64,000 nucleotides of DNA from Chryseobacterium arachidis (GCF_900129245.1 NZ_FQUT01000001.1:620001-684000); one strand, 5' to 3'. Counted from the first letter of the stretch, positions 49,639 through 59,841 are shown. Numbers and translations: made by a program. Notes: a model not told the origin generated them from the letters alone.

Positions 49639-51156
49639 ATGTCTAAAATTTGGACCAAAAAACCGATGAGTGCTTTCGAAAATGATATGAAAAGCAGTCA
49701 GCTCAAAAGAGTACTCGGTAAATGGAGTCTTACAGCTATCGGTATCGGAGCTATTATCGGTGGAGGAATTTTCGTACTTACAGGTACAGGAGCTTATTAT
49801 CATGCAGGCCCTGCATTAGCTCTTTCTTTCGTTATTGCCGGAATCGCATGTGTATTCGCAGCATTGTGTTATTCAGAATTTGCATCCATTTTGCCTGTAG
49901 AGGGTTCTGCTTATGCGTATGCATACGGAACGGTAGGTGAAATTTTTGCTTGGATTATCGGTTGGGGGCTTATCCTGGAATATGCAATGGGCTCCATGAC
50001 AGTTGCCGTTTCCTGGTCCGGATATTTTAATAAGCTACTGAAGATGTTCGGCCTGCATTTGCCGGATTATCTTACTTCAGATCCTGCAAGCTATACGGGA
50101 GAAGGTTTTTCTATGAATTTACCTGCTTTTGTAATTGTGCTTGTAGTAATATCAATCTTAATTAAAGGAACAAAAGAGGCTGCCAAAGCAAATAATCTTA
50201 TCGTAATTATGAAAGTTTCTGCGGTATTATTTGTAATCATTGCAGGAGTTTTCTTCATTAATGCAGACAACTGGAATCCTTTCATTCCTGCTGCTACAAT
50301 GGTGAAAGAAGGTGAAAATATGAAAGAAGCCTACGGAATTCAGGGGATTATCTCCGGAGCAGCAGCAATTTTCTTTGCTTACGTTGGTTTTGACGCGGTT
50401 TCTACACAGGCAGGTGAGGCTATTAATCCTAAAAAAGATGTTCCTTTTGCGATTATTGCTTCACTTTTAGTTTGTACAGGGTTATATATCTTAGTGTCTT
50501 TGGTACTTACGGGAATGATGCATTATTCGGATTTCAATCCTCAAGGGAAATATCCGGATGCTATCAAAGCTCCTGTGGCATATGCATTTGAAATTGCAGG
50601 ACAGGGATGGGCTGGCTACATTATTACGATTGCAGCGACAGTAGGTTTGGTTTCCGTATTGATGGTAATGATCATGGGACAATCCAGAATCTTCTTGGGA
50701 ATGTCTAAAGATGGTTTAATTCCTAAAATGTTCAGCGATGTACACCCAATAAGAAAAACTCCGGCTAAAAGTTTAATGTTGTTAGGGATTGTAATTGCGA
50801 CGGTTGCAGCGTTTACTCCAATCAGCAAATTGGCGGACATGACAAGTTTCGGGACGTTATTTGCGTTTACAATGGTTTGTGTAGCGGTTTGGATCTTAAG
50901 AAAAAAAGAACCGAATATGCCAAGAACATTCAAAGTTCCTGCACTACCGGTGATTGCTACATTAGGTATCTGTATCAACGTTTACCTGATCTGGAACCTG
51001 AGCCATGAAGCAAAATATCTTTCTTTAGGATGGCTGGCACTAGGAGTAATCATTTACTTTACTTACAGTTTGAAAAACAGTAAACTTCACAAAGTAGGTT
51101 ATGGTGAAACTTTTAAAGCAGAGCAGGAGCCTTTAGAAAAACCTGATTTAGATTAA
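49639..51156 (+). CDS. APC-superfamily amino acid permease
   Basis: 505 residues with 12 to 13 membrane segments. The N-terminal signature LGKWSLTAIGIGAIIGGGIFVLTGTG (about 26-52) is the APC substrate loop with the GAIIGGGIF break, and EFASILPVEGSAYAYAYGTVGE (about 82-103) and FFAYVGFDAVSTQAGEAINPKKDVPFAI (about 245-272) are typical of cationic amino acid/YfnA-like permeases. It should import amino acids by proton symport. The C-terminal 25 residues are polar. The gene is its own unit, with a terminator after it and a short palindromic pair before it. Confidence 0.93.
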   Translation: MSKIWTKKPMSAFENDMKSSQLKRVLGKWSLTAIGIGAIIGGGIFVLTGTGAYYHAGPALALSFVIAGIACVFAALCYSEFASILPVEGSAYAYAYGTVGEIFAWIIGWGLILEYAMGSMTVAVSWSGYFNKLLKMFGLHLPDYLTSDPASYTGEGFSMNLPAFVIVLVVISILIKGTKEAAKANNLIVIMKVSAVLFVIIAGVFFINADNWNPFIPAATMVKEGENMKEAYGIQGIISGAAAIFFAYVGFDAVSTQAGEAINPKKDVPFAIIASLLVCTGLYILVSLVLTGMMHYSDFNPQGKYPDAIKAPVAYAFEIAGQGWAGYIITIAATVGLVSVLMVMIMGQSRIFLGMSKDGLIPKMFSDVHPIRKTPAKSLMLLGIVIATVAAFTPISKLADMTSFGTLFAFTMVCVAVWILRKKEPNMPRTFKVPALPVIATLGICINVYLIWNLSHEAKYLSLGWLALGVIIYFTYSLKNSKLHKVGYGETFKAEQEPLEKPDLD

Positions 51157-51178
51157 AATTTCAATAAATAGATCAAAT

Positions 51179-51207
51179 AAAATCCACAGAATTCTGTGGA
51201 TTTTTTA
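51179..51207 (+). terminator. Terminator after the amino acid permease
   Basis: AAAATCCACAG / CTGTGGATTTT (perfect 11-bp stem, AATT loop) followed by T residues. Confidence 0.9.
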
Positions 51208-51218
51208 TTTTTGTCAGT

Positions 51219-52229
51219 ATGAAAAAAATATTTCCAATCGTATTTACATTCTTCGAAATATTGGCTTTTTCCCAACAGATTAAAAGTATAGAAACCATTT
51301 TTAATGATAAGATCAGCATTAGAGCTATCGAGCTGTATGACAATAAAGTCTGGTACAGTGGAACAGATTCTAAATTTGGTTTTGTTGATTTAAAAAATTC
51401 TAAGAATCAAAAACAGATAAAATTATCAGAAAAGAAGCTTCAGTTTAGAACATTAGGTCAGAATAAGGATTCTTTTTATGCCATCAATATTGAAAGTCCC
51501 GGTGAGTTTTTTAAGATCAATAAAAAAGATTTAAAATCTGAAGTTGTGTTTAAAGATACGGCAAAAACGGCTTTTTATGACGCACTTCATTTTGTTAACG
51601 ATAAGCTTGCTTATGCTTTTAGTGACGCAGACAAGGATAATACATTAAAATTGGCTTTGCTTAAAAATGGAAAATGGAGCATGTTTGGAAATGACATCAA
51701 ACTAAATGAAGGGGAAGCTGCTTTTGCTGCGAGCAATACCAATATTTCATCAACCAAAAATAACTTGTGGATCGCAACCGGTGGAAAAGCATCAAGAATT
51801 TTAAAATTAAATTTTAAGAATAATCAGTTTAAAATTTTCAATACTCCAATTATTCAGGGAGAATCTTCTCAGGGAATATATTCTATAGATTTCGCGGAGG
51901 ATAAATTCGGGATTGCAGTTGGTGGAGATTACACAAAACAGGACGCCAATATCAACAATATTGCTACTACAAACGATGGTGGTGAAACCTGGCAAATTCA
52001 GGCATCAGGGCAAAATGCAGGGTACACGACATGTGTGAAAATTAAGCCGGGTTCCAAAGGAAAAGAAATCATTTCTGTCGGAGATAAACACATCAGTTAC
52101 TCTTCAGATTTTGGGAACACTTGGAAGAAAATTTCAGACGAAAAAAATCTCTACGTTTGTGAATGGGCAGATCCGAATACCATTATTTTTGCAGGAAAAG
52201 ACCGAATTTTAAAAATGAAAATGAATTAG
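51219..52229 (+). CDS. Secreted beta-propeller (YCF48/BNR-like) protein
   Basis: 336 residues with a signal peptide (cut after about AFSQ, residue 19). The body is a series of beta blades: IRAIELYDNKVWYSGTDSKFGFVD, KNNLWIATGGKASRILKLNF, KFGIAVGGDYTKQDANINNIATTNDGGETWQIQASG and DFGNTWKKISDE. The last two show the SDGGxTW Asp-box of BNR/YCF48 propellers. It may bind glycans or assembly factors; many such proteins in Bacteroidota are labelled 'oxidoreductase' without proof. It is followed at once by a carbohydrate-esterase-like gene. Confidence 0.8.
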   Translation: MKKIFPIVFTFFEILAFSQQIKSIETIFNDKISIRAIELYDNKVWYSGTDSKFGFVDLKNSKNQKQIKLSEKKLQFRTLGQNKDSFYAINIESPGEFFKINKKDLKSEVVFKDTAKTAFYDALHFVNDKLAYAFSDADKDNTLKLALLKNGKWSMFGNDIKLNEGEAAFAASNTNISSTKNNLWIATGGKASRILKLNFKNNQFKIFNTPIIQGESSQGIYSIDFAEDKFGIAVGGDYTKQDANINNIATTNDGGETWQIQASGQNAGYTTCVKIKPGSKGKEIISVGDKHISYSSDFGNTWKKISDEKNLYVCEWADPNTIIFAGKDRILKMKMN

Positions 52230-52323
52230 ATTCATACAATATGCTTCAGGCAATTTTAAGCTTAAATCAATTTTTAAATCTGAAATATAGAGGAATTCGT
52301 TTTTTAGAAAACATTTTTCAAAC

Positions 52324-52331
52324 TACCTTTG
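52324..52331 (+). promoter_or_regulatory. -7 element ahead of the esterase gene
   Basis: TACCTTTG matches TAnnTTTG and lies 14 bases before ATG 52346, which supports that start over the much earlier in-frame start at 52163. Confidence 0.5.
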
Positions 52332-52345
52332 ATCAAATTTTCAAA

Positions 52346-53257
52346 ATGAGAAATCTGAAAGTATTGTTTCTTTTATTAATTCCAACTTTATTTTATACTC
52401 AAAAAATTCGTGTTTTTATCTTAGCCGGACAATCGAATATGAATGGTTTTGGTTTTAATAAAGATCTTCCGAACGATTTGAAAGCGTTGAAAGATGTTTA
52501 TATTTTCCAGGGAAATTCTGTTCCGGACGGCGATATGAATGGTGGAATTGGGAAATGGGACGTTCTGAAACCCGGAAACGGAACAGGTTTTAAAACAGAC
52601 GGAAAAACAAATACGCTTTCAGATAGGTTTGGTTTGGAGCTATCTTTTGCGAAAAAGATGAAAGAACTTTTTCCAAATGACAGGATTGCTTTAATAAAAT
52701 ATGCCAGAGAAGGAACTTCAATCGACAGCGCCGCAAGAGCGGGTTTTGGTTGCTGGGATTCTGATTTTAATGGAAAAAACGGAGTGAATCAATATGATAA
52801 TTTCTTAAAAACCGTAAAAAATGCTTTATCTGAAACTGATATTGATCGAAATGGCAAAAAAGATCAGATCATTCCTTCGGGAATTCTTTGGATGCAGGGA
52901 GAAGGCGATGCAAGTTATGATGAAGCGATTGCCAATCGTTATTATGACCATTTAAAAACATTGATGAATCAGATGCGAGCGACTTTATTAACGGATGATC
53001 TTCCTGTTGTGATCGGAAAAATTTCAGATTCGGGAAAAGATAAATCGGGAAAAGTCTGGAAGATGGGAGAGTTGGTTCAGTATGCTCAGGAAAAATTTGT
53101 AAGGGGCGATAAAAATGCTGCGATTGTCCGTTCAACGAAAAACTACGGTTACGGCGATGATCCATGGCATTACAACAGTGCAGGTTACATCGATATGGGG
53201 CAGAAATTTGCCGAAGAAGTATTTAGACTCATTATAAATTTCGAAAATAAACCCTAA
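52346..53257 (+). CDS. Sialate O-acetylesterase-like (SASA) carbohydrate esterase
   Basis: From ATG 52346: 303 residues with a signal peptide MRNLKVLFLLLIPTLFYTQ. An in-frame start at 52163 would overlap the previous gene and add 61 residues before the signal peptide, so it is rejected. The SGNH-like blocks are FILAGQSNMNGFG (Ser near 30), IKYAREGTSIDSAA, ILWMQGEGDASYDEA (Gly/Glu block) and DDPWHYNSAGYIDMGQKFAEEVF (Asp-His pair). SASA enzymes deacetylate sialic acid or xylan sugars. It follows the propeller gene and may act on the same substrate. Confidence 0.88.
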   Translation: MRNLKVLFLLLIPTLFYTQKIRVFILAGQSNMNGFGFNKDLPNDLKALKDVYIFQGNSVPDGDMNGGIGKWDVLKPGNGTGFKTDGKTNTLSDRFGLELSFAKKMKELFPNDRIALIKYAREGTSIDSAARAGFGCWDSDFNGKNGVNQYDNFLKTVKNALSETDIDRNGKKDQIIPSGILWMQGEGDASYDEAIANRYYDHLKTLMNQMRATLLTDDLPVVIGKISDSGKDKSGKVWKMGELVQYAQEKFVRGDKNAAIVRSTKNYGYGDDPWHYNSAGYIDMGQKFAEEVFRLIINFENKP

Positions 53258-53348
53258 TATATTTCATGATTCAAAATTCATAAGATATATTTAATTTTGC
53301 ATAATGAATTTTGTTTAAAAAGTTCAGGTTAAAAATTTTAAATCAAAA

Positions 53349-54707
53349 ATGAATTCTTTAATAGATAAATATAATATTCCGGGCCCTAGATACACTTCTT
53401 ATCCTACAGTTCCGTACTGGGACGAAAATTCTTTCTCTTCAGAACAATGGGAAAAAAGTGTGATCAGGACTTTTAAGGAGACCAATGCAGAGGAAGGAAT
53501 TTCTATTTATATTCACCTGCCTTTCTGCGAGGCTCTGTGTACGTTTTGTGCATGTCATAAACGTATTACGAAACAGCATAGCGTGGAAATTCCATATTTG
53601 GAAAGTGTGTTAAAAGAATGGCAATTGTATCTTCAGCTGTTTGATGAAAAGCCAAAATTGAAGGAACTTCACTTAGGAGGAGGTACTCCAACTTTCTTCT
53701 CTCCGAAAAATTTAAAAACTCTATTGGAGGGGATTTTTGAAACGGTAGAAATTGCAGAGCATCAGGAGTTCTCCTTTGAAGGTCACCCGAATAATACAAC
53801 GAGAGAACATCTTCAGACTTTGTATGATTTAGGCTTTAGAAGAGTAAGTTTTGGGGTTCAGGATTATGACCCGAAAGTTCAGAAAGCAATCAACAGAATC
53901 CAGTCTTTTGAAAAGGTAAAAGAAGTAACGGAATGGGCGAAAGAGATTGGCTACAGAGGAATCAGTCATGATCTGGTTTTCGGACTTCCGCATCAGACAT
54001 GGGAAGCTATGGAAAGTACGATCCGCAAAACAATGGAATTAAAACCTGATCGTTTGGCGTTCTATTCTTATGCACACGTTCCGTGGGTAAAAGGGGTAGG
54101 ACAAAGAGGTTTTGACGAAAATGATTTGCCAAGTGGTGAAGAGAAACGCCGTTTGTATGAAGATGGCAAAAAATTACTGGAAGATTTAGGATATATCGAA
54201 GTTGGGATGGATCATTTCTCTTTAGAGCACGACGATTTGTATCAATCTTTGATTCAGAAAAAACTGCACAGAAATTTCATGGGGTATACTTCAAGTAAAA
54301 CTCAGCTGATGGTTGGTTTGGGCATGTCTGCCATTTCAGATTCATGGTATGCTTTTGCACAGAATGTAAAAACGGTTGAGGAATATCAGAAAATGGTTGA
54401 AGAAGGAAGAATTCCTGTGGTAAAAGGACATATTCTGAATGATGAAGATTTGACGGTAAGAAGACATATTCTGAACTTGATGTGTCAGCTTGAAACGACT
54501 TTTGACGTTAATAATTCTTTTCCTGAGCTGGAAAATGCATTTGAAATGTTGAAGGAAATGGAAAACGACGAGTTGGTAGAGATCCATAATAATCAGATAA
54601 AAATTACGGAAAAAGGAAGAGCATTTACAAGAAATGTTGCGATGGTTTTTGATTTGAGAATGATGAGAAATAAACCGGAAACAAGAATTTTCTCCATGAC
54701 GATTTAA
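53349..54707 (+). CDS. hemN: Oxygen-independent coproporphyrinogen III oxidase
   Basis: 452 residues, radical SAM. The 4Fe-4S cluster ligands are Cys60, Cys64 and Cys67 in HLPFCEALCTFCACHK (Cys69 next, as in HemN). LGGGTPTFF (about 117-125), the HemN-specific EGHPNNTT and GVQD segments and a C-terminal HemN_C winged-helix part (NDEDLTVRRHILNLMC...) are present. It converts coproporphyrinogen III to protoporphyrinogen IX without oxygen. It stands between two terminators. Confidence 0.96.
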   Translation: MNSLIDKYNIPGPRYTSYPTVPYWDENSFSSEQWEKSVIRTFKETNAEEGISIYIHLPFCEALCTFCACHKRITKQHSVEIPYLESVLKEWQLYLQLFDEKPKLKELHLGGGTPTFFSPKNLKTLLEGIFETVEIAEHQEFSFEGHPNNTTREHLQTLYDLGFRRVSFGVQDYDPKVQKAINRIQSFEKVKEVTEWAKEIGYRGISHDLVFGLPHQTWEAMESTIRKTMELKPDRLAFYSYAHVPWVKGVGQRGFDENDLPSGEEKRRLYEDGKKLLEDLGYIEVGMDHFSLEHDDLYQSLIQKKLHRNFMGYTSSKTQLMVGLGMSAISDSWYAFAQNVKTVEEYQKMVEEGRIPVVKGHILNDEDLTVRRHILNLMCQLETTFDVNNSFPELENAFEMLKEMENDELVEIHNNQIKITEKGRAFTRNVAMVFDLRMMRNKPETRIFSMTI

Positions 54708-54730
54708 TGATAAAATTTTAATGGAAATAG

Positions 54731-54766
54731 AAAAGCCTCAGTCAGAAAATGACTGAGGCTTTTTTT
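54731..54766. terminator. Strong bidirectional terminator
   Basis: AAAAGCCTCAGTCA (54731-54744) pairs perfectly with TGACTGAGGCTTTT (54750-54763), between the convergent hemN and sugar dehydrogenase genes. Confidence 0.94.
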
Positions 54767-54786
54767 GAAAACTATCTGAAAATATT

Positions 54787-56151
54787 CTATTGAATAATTA
54801 TTTTTTTACTATAAGATTTCTGATTCCCTGAATTTAAGTTAATAAAATAAACTCCCGCAGGAAGTCCTGAAATATTTAGGCTGTTATCGCTTTCAATTTT
54901 TCCTTGTTCTAAAACTTTTCTTCCTTCAAAATTGATGATGTCAACGGTAGTATTTTTATCTTTTATGCCTTCAATAAATATTGTTTTTGAAGCCGGATTC
55001 GGATACACTTTTATTTGAGTTGAAAGGTCATTTTCCTGAGTTCCCAGAGTATTCGTAATAATTCTGAAAATTTTTCCGCTGTTTACAGCTGCCACGAACA
55101 ATTCATTTTGGTTATTCACTCCGAAAGTCGAAAAATTATTTCCCGAAAAAGCTGAAGTCCATGTGATGGAATCATCGGCATTTAAACTTCCGATTTGTGT
55201 GGAGCAGTAGTCTGCAAAGATATACCTTCCCTGTAAAGAAGGAAATTGAGTTCCCCGGTAAACATAACCGCCTGTGATGGAACATTTTCCTCCGGAATGG
55301 TCATACGCTGCAACCGGAAAAGTCATCGTCGACTGTGCTGCACAGCCTGTCGTATTGTACGAATTATTACCCTCATAGCATCTCCAGCCGTAATTGATTC
55401 CCCCTTGTGTTAAAGGCATTCTGTTGATTTCTTCAATTTGTCCTTGTCCCACATCGGCAATCATCACATTTCCGGCAACCGTATCAAAATTGAATTTCCA
55501 TGCGTTTCTCAATCCGTAAGCCCAGACTTCATCAGCACCATCAACCCCTACGAAAGGATTTCCCGGCGGAATATTGTAAGGTTCTGTGGAATTGATGTCC
55601 AATCTTAACAACTTTCCTAAAAGAGAATTTTTGTTTTGAGCGTTGTTGTTCGGATCTCCGCCACTTCCTCCGTCACCTGTAACCACCCATAGATAACCAT
55701 CCGGTGCAAAATGAATACTTCCCCCGTTGTGATTATCAAAAGGCTTCGGGGTGTTTAAGATAATTTTTTCTGAGTTGGGATCGGCAACATCAGGATTTGA
55801 TGAGCTTCTTGTATATCTTGCTACCGTAATATTCCCGTTTGTGTCGTTATAATACACAAAAAAATACCCGTTCGTTGGGTATTGTGGGTGAAAAGCCAGG
55901 CCGAGAAGTCCTCTTTCTCCTCCGTAAGTAATTTTTGTACTGATGTTTAAAAAATTAGTAGCGTTTACGGTCCCATTGGGCTGTACAATTTTAATGATTC
56001 CGTTTTGTTGAACGACGAACATCCTGGTGTCGTTAGCGTGGGAAATTTCCACAGGGGCGGTAAAACCGGTAGCAAATTCTTCCAGATTAATGCTTTGTGC
56101 ATTCATCATGAAGGAAGAAAAAATACTTGCGCAAAAAAGTAGTTTTTTCAT
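54787..56151 (-). CDS. PQQ-dependent sugar dehydrogenase-like protein with type IX sorting tail
   Basis: 454 residues: signal peptide (cut after about NAQS, residue 20), a six-bladed propeller of the glucose/sorbosone dehydrogenase family (LGLAFHPQYPTNGYFFVYYN, FDNHNGGSIHFAPDGYLWVVTGDGGSGGDPNN, VWAYGLRNAWKFNFD, ADVGQGQIEEINRM, GGKCSITGGYVYRG), and a C-terminal sorting domain from about 380 (IKVYPNPASKTIFIEG ... FINLNSGNQKSYSKKIIIQ). The Gly/His in DNHNGGS and the acidic DVGQ are in the expected PQQ/Ca region. It would be secreted or cell-surface-bound by the type IX system; the sugar oxidised is unknown. Confidence 0.93.
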   Translation of the reverse strand: MKKLLFCASIFSSFMMNAQSINLEEFATGFTAPVEISHANDTRMFVVQQNGIIKIVQPNGTVNATNFLNISTKITYGGERGLLGLAFHPQYPTNGYFFVYYNDTNGNITVARYTRSSSNPDVADPNSEKIILNTPKPFDNHNGGSIHFAPDGYLWVVTGDGGSGGDPNNNAQNKNSLLGKLLRLDINSTEPYNIPPGNPFVGVDGADEVWAYGLRNAWKFNFDTVAGNVMIADVGQGQIEEINRMPLTQGGINYGWRCYEGNNSYNTTGCAAQSTMTFPVAAYDHSGGKCSITGGYVYRGTQFPSLQGRYIFADYCSTQIGSLNADDSITWTSAFSGNNFSTFGVNNQNELFVAAVNSGKIFRIITNTLGTQENDLSTQIKVYPNPASKTIFIEGIKDKNTTVDIINFEGRKVLEQGKIESDNSLNISGLPAGVYFINLNSGNQKSYSKKIIIQ

Positions 56152-56329
56152 AATATTTTGATATTTAGTGTATTAAAACTGAATGAAAATTTCATACCAA
56201 TCAATTATTGAAAAATTCATTAAAATACCACAGAAAAAATATTAAATCTGTAATAAAAATAAGAACACCGATATATCTGAAAATAAACGATTTCTGTTGT
56301 TAATAATTCATAAAATTCAATAAAATGAT

Positions 56330-56337
56330 TATATTTG
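56330..56337 (+). promoter_or_regulatory. -7 element ahead of secDF
   Basis: TATATTTG matches TAnnTTTG and lies 29 bases before the secDF ATG at 56367. No -33 TTG was found at a proper distance. Confidence 0.45.
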
Positions 56338-56366
56338 CCGACTTAATTTAACGTAGTTATAACAAA

Positions 56367-59276
56367 ATGCAAGGAAAAGGACTTATTACAATTGTTGCTA
56401 TTGTACTAGGGTTGATTTGCTTAAATGAGCTATTACCAACATGGTACGCCAGCAAAATTGAAAAGCAGGCGACTGCTATTGCAGGAGACAATCCGGAGAA
56501 GTATCAGAAAGAAATTACAAGGCTTTCTAAGGATACTCTGAATTTAGGATTCACAAAACTTTATTACTCTAAAGCCAAAGACAAGGAAATGAAACTTGGT
56601 CTTGACTTGAAAGGAGGGATCAACGTTCTTTTGGAAATCAACCAGAGAGATCTTGTGAATGATTTAACAAATTATTCTACAAACCCGATCCTTATCGAGG
56701 CTTTAAACAAAACAGATGAAGTTCAGAAGAATTCTACAAAATCTTACATCGATAACTTCTTCGATCAGTTCGATGCAATTAACAAAGCAAAGGGTACAAA
56801 CCTGAAGTTGGCAGATCCGGAAATCTTCGGAAACACTACACTTTCTGAGGTAAAGTACAATACGCCTGATGATCAGGTAAAAAGCATTGTTAAAAGAAAA
56901 ATCGATGCTTCTGTAGGAACGGCTTTCGAGGTAATCAGAACGAGAATTGATAAGTTGGGTGCTATCCAGCCGAACGTTCAGAGAGTACCTGGTACGGCTA
57001 GAATTTCTGTGGAAATGCCAGGTATGAAGGACATCGACAAAGTGAAGAAGATGCTTCAGACTTCTGCAAAACTTCAGTTCTGGGAAGTACAGCAGGTTCC
57101 GGAAATGGCGCCATATTTCCAGACATTAACGTCTATTGTGGCTGCAAAAGGAGATTCTATGGGAGTTGCTAAGACAACAAACTTCATGAATCTTTTACAC
57201 CTTGACAAATTAAGAACAAACGGTGTTGCTAACGTAAAATTATCTGATACAGCTGCTGTAAACAAAATCTTGAACAGCAAAGTGGCTCAGTCTTTACGTC
57301 CGGCTAACATTAAATATACACAGTTTATGTGGGGTTACAAACCTGAAGCTACAGACAGTGAAAGCTTGGTATTGTATGCTATCAGAGGTAACATCAACCA
57401 GAAAGCTCCGGTAGACGGTGCTGTTGAAACCGCTAACATCAGCTATGATGAGCTGAGCAGAGTGGTTGTAGACATGCAGATGGATTCTAAAGGGGCTAAA
57501 GAATGGAAAACTTTAACAGAGAAAAACGTTGGTAAACCAGTTGCGGTAACATTGGACGGTAGAGTTTATACTGCACCAAACGTGGTGGGCGCAATTCCTA
57601 ACGGTAGAACTCAAATCTCTGGTAACTTCTCTCAGGAAGAAGCTAAAGAATTGGTAGACGTTTTAGGAGCGGGTAAATTACCTGCAGGTGCAAAAGTAGT
57701 TCAGGCTACGGTGGTAGGTCCGTCTTTAGGTCAGGAAGCTATTGATTCCGGTTTAATGTCGTTCCTTATTGCATTTGCTATTATAATTGTATATATCATT
57801 TTCTACTACGGTGGAGCTGGGGTATATGCGGTAATTGCAATGGTAATTAACTTATTCTATATTTTCGGTATTATGGATTCCGGAGATTTCACTCTTACGC
57901 TTCCTGGTATCGCGGGTATCGTTTTGACGATGGCGGTTGCGGTCGATACGAACGTTATCATTTATGAAAGAACCAAAGAAGAATTATTCGCAGGAAAAAG
58001 CATTCTTGAAGCTTACAAAGACGGTTTCAAACATGCCTTGAACGCGATTATCGATGGTCACACGACTACGTTCTTAACGGCGGTTGTATTGTTCTTCTTC
58101 GGAACAGGGCCTATCAAAGGTTTCGCATTAACGTTGATGATCGGTATCGCGATGACGTTATTCACTTCAGTATTGCTTTCAAGAGTAATGATCTTCTCAA
58201 GATTAAATAAAGGAAAAGGACTTTCTGTTTGGACTCCGGCAACGAAGAACTTATTCAGAAATACTTGGATCGATTTCATCGGAAAGAGAAAATATGCATA
58301 CATCATTTCTGCTGTTCTTACCATAGTTTGTATTATTTCAATTGCAACACACGGTTTCAAATACGGTATCGATTTTACCGGAGGTAGAAACTATGTGGTA
58401 AGATTTGATAAAGATGTAAAAGCGGAAGATATTGAAGAGAAATTAGTGGCTTTGTTTAAAACGGAAGACGGTAAAAACTCTTCTGTTGAAGCTAAAACTT
58501 ACGGAAACAACAACCAGTTAAAGATCTCTACAGATTACCTTATCGAAGACGAATCTTTAAAAGCTGACCAGATTATCGAGCAGAAATTGTTTGAAGGATT
58601 AAAATCTAACTTACCTGCAGGAACAACATTACAAGAGTTCAAATCTGCAGACAAAGACCATGCAGGAATTATTTCTTCTGAGAAAGTAGGACCGTCGGTA
58701 GCAGATGATATCCAGATCCATGGGATCTATGCAGTAGTTGCTGCATTGGCAATGATCTTTATCTATATCTTGGTAAGATTTAGAAAATGGCAGTTCTCTC
58801 TTGGAGCGGTGGCTGCTCTATTCCATGATGCGGTTATTATTTTAGGGGCATATTCATTGCTTCACAAATACATGCCGTTCAACATGGAGATCAATCAGGA
58901 TTTTATCGCTGCGATCTTAACGGTATTAGGATATTCAATCAACGATACGGTAATTATCTTCGACAGAATTAGAGAATATTTAAGAGAGAAGAAATCTTTA
59001 ACATTAGCAGGGTTATTTGATGACTCTATTTCAAGTACATTGGGTAGAACATTCAACACCTCATTTACAACTATCTTAGTAATCCTGGCGATCTTCATCT
59101 TCGGTGGAGATAACCTGAGAGGATTTATGTTTGCGATGTTAATCGGTATCGGTTTCGGTACTTATTCATCCATCTTCGTAGCATCGGCAATTGCTTACGA
59201 CTTCCTGAAAACCGGTAAGGAAGATGAAGTTCACGGCAAGTCGACTACTAACAAGGAAGTTCTTGCTTCAAAATAA
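56367..59276 (+). CDS. secDF: SecDF protein translocase (fused SecD and SecF)
   Basis: 969 residues. SecD part: TM1, the large periplasmic P1 domain (LGLDLKGGINVLLEINQRD near 75-93; VEMPGMKD near 215), then five TM with GIAGIVLTMAVAVDTNVIIYERTKEEL (near 517-543) including the conserved Asp/Arg. SecF part begins about 620-640: TM, GIDFTGGRNYVVRFD (near 669-683), and AAILTVLGYSINDTVIIFDRIREYL (near 851-875). Together 12 TM. It uses the proton gradient to pull secreted proteins through SecYEG. The fusion into one chain is usual for Bacteroidota. A terminator follows. Confidence 0.97.
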   Translation: MQGKGLITIVAIVLGLICLNELLPTWYASKIEKQATAIAGDNPEKYQKEITRLSKDTLNLGFTKLYYSKAKDKEMKLGLDLKGGINVLLEINQRDLVNDLTNYSTNPILIEALNKTDEVQKNSTKSYIDNFFDQFDAINKAKGTNLKLADPEIFGNTTLSEVKYNTPDDQVKSIVKRKIDASVGTAFEVIRTRIDKLGAIQPNVQRVPGTARISVEMPGMKDIDKVKKMLQTSAKLQFWEVQQVPEMAPYFQTLTSIVAAKGDSMGVAKTTNFMNLLHLDKLRTNGVANVKLSDTAAVNKILNSKVAQSLRPANIKYTQFMWGYKPEATDSESLVLYAIRGNINQKAPVDGAVETANISYDELSRVVVDMQMDSKGAKEWKTLTEKNVGKPVAVTLDGRVYTAPNVVGAIPNGRTQISGNFSQEEAKELVDVLGAGKLPAGAKVVQATVVGPSLGQEAIDSGLMSFLIAFAIIIVYIIFYYGGAGVYAVIAMVINLFYIFGIMDSGDFTLTLPGIAGIVLTMAVAVDTNVIIYERTKEELFAGKSILEAYKDGFKHALNAIIDGHTTTFLTAVVLFFFGTGPIKGFALTLMIGIAMTLFTSVLLSRVMIFSRLNKGKGLSVWTPATKNLFRNTWIDFIGKRKYAYIISAVLTIVCIISIATHGFKYGIDFTGGRNYVVRFDKDVKAEDIEEKLVALFKTEDGKNSSVEAKTYGNNNQLKISTDYLIEDESLKADQIIEQKLFEGLKSNLPAGTTLQEFKSADKDHAGIISSEKVGPSVADDIQIHGIYAVVAALAMIFIYILVRFRKWQFSLGAVAALFHDAVIILGAYSLLHKYMPFNMEINQDFIAAILTVLGYSINDTVIIFDRIREYLREKKSLTLAGLFDDSISSTLGRTFNTSFTTILVILAIFIFGGDNLRGFMFAMLIGIGFGTYSSIFVASAIAYDFLKTGKEDEVHGKSTTNKEVLASK

Positions 59277-59296
59277 TGTATACTACAATAAATAAG

Positions 59297-59331
59297 AAAA
59301 AAAGCCTTTCGATCTGAAAGGCTTTTTTTTT
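59297..59331 (+). terminator. Terminator after secDF
   Basis: AAAAAAAGCCTTTC (59297-59310) pairs perfectly with GAAAGGCTTTTTTT (59316-59329), GATCT loop. Confidence 0.94.
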
Positions 59332-59841
59332 GCTAATAACTGATATTTTGACTCTTTTACTGTCAACGGAGATTCTTTTAGTATTAAATTATAGTCTTTT
59401 CGTTTATTGTTTGATTCTTTAAACATCTTGCAAGATCCTTTTAAGGTCAACGGAAATATTTGTTTAAACTAATTTTAAATTTAACCACAAAAGATATTCT
59501 ACCAGCTATTATTAGATAATAAAAGCTCTCAAAAAGATAAAATCAAAGATTTTTTTTAAAACTTATGCGTTCTTTTTGTCAGTTTACTGATAAACTTTAA
59601 ATACATTATCTATATCTTTTGTGCCTTTTGTGGTTATTAACATCAAATTATAGTTTTAAAGCATCTTATTTAAATCTTTTGATTCAACGTAAACTCTTTT
59701 CATCTCAAATTATATCATTTTGAAATAAGATTTAATTTTCTTTATTCAATAAATTAAATATCAACATTACTCATTACCAATTGCTTATTACCCATAATTT
59801 AGAATCATTATTTTTCCTGATTTGATTACTTTTGCACCATT
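59332..59841. other. AT-rich stretch of about 510 bp, repeat-like
   Basis: No gene seen. It has scattered repeat-like phrases: AACCACAAAAGATAT (near 59482) facing ATATCTTTTGTGCC-TTTTGTGGTT (near 59611), and GTCAACGGA near 59362 and 59447 as a short direct repeat. A -7 element for the next gene lies at 59827-59834. Confidence 0.55.
59827..59834 (+). promoter_or_regulatory. -7 element close to the Tet-type pump ATG
   Basis: TACTTTTG matches TAnnTTTG and ends seven bases before the ATG at 59842, again implying a very short leader. Confidence 0.5.

Noticed and set aside
52163..52345. 61-residue extension of the sialate esterase-like gene
   Set aside because: It overlaps the previous coding region, and a clear signal peptide begins at the ATG at 52346.
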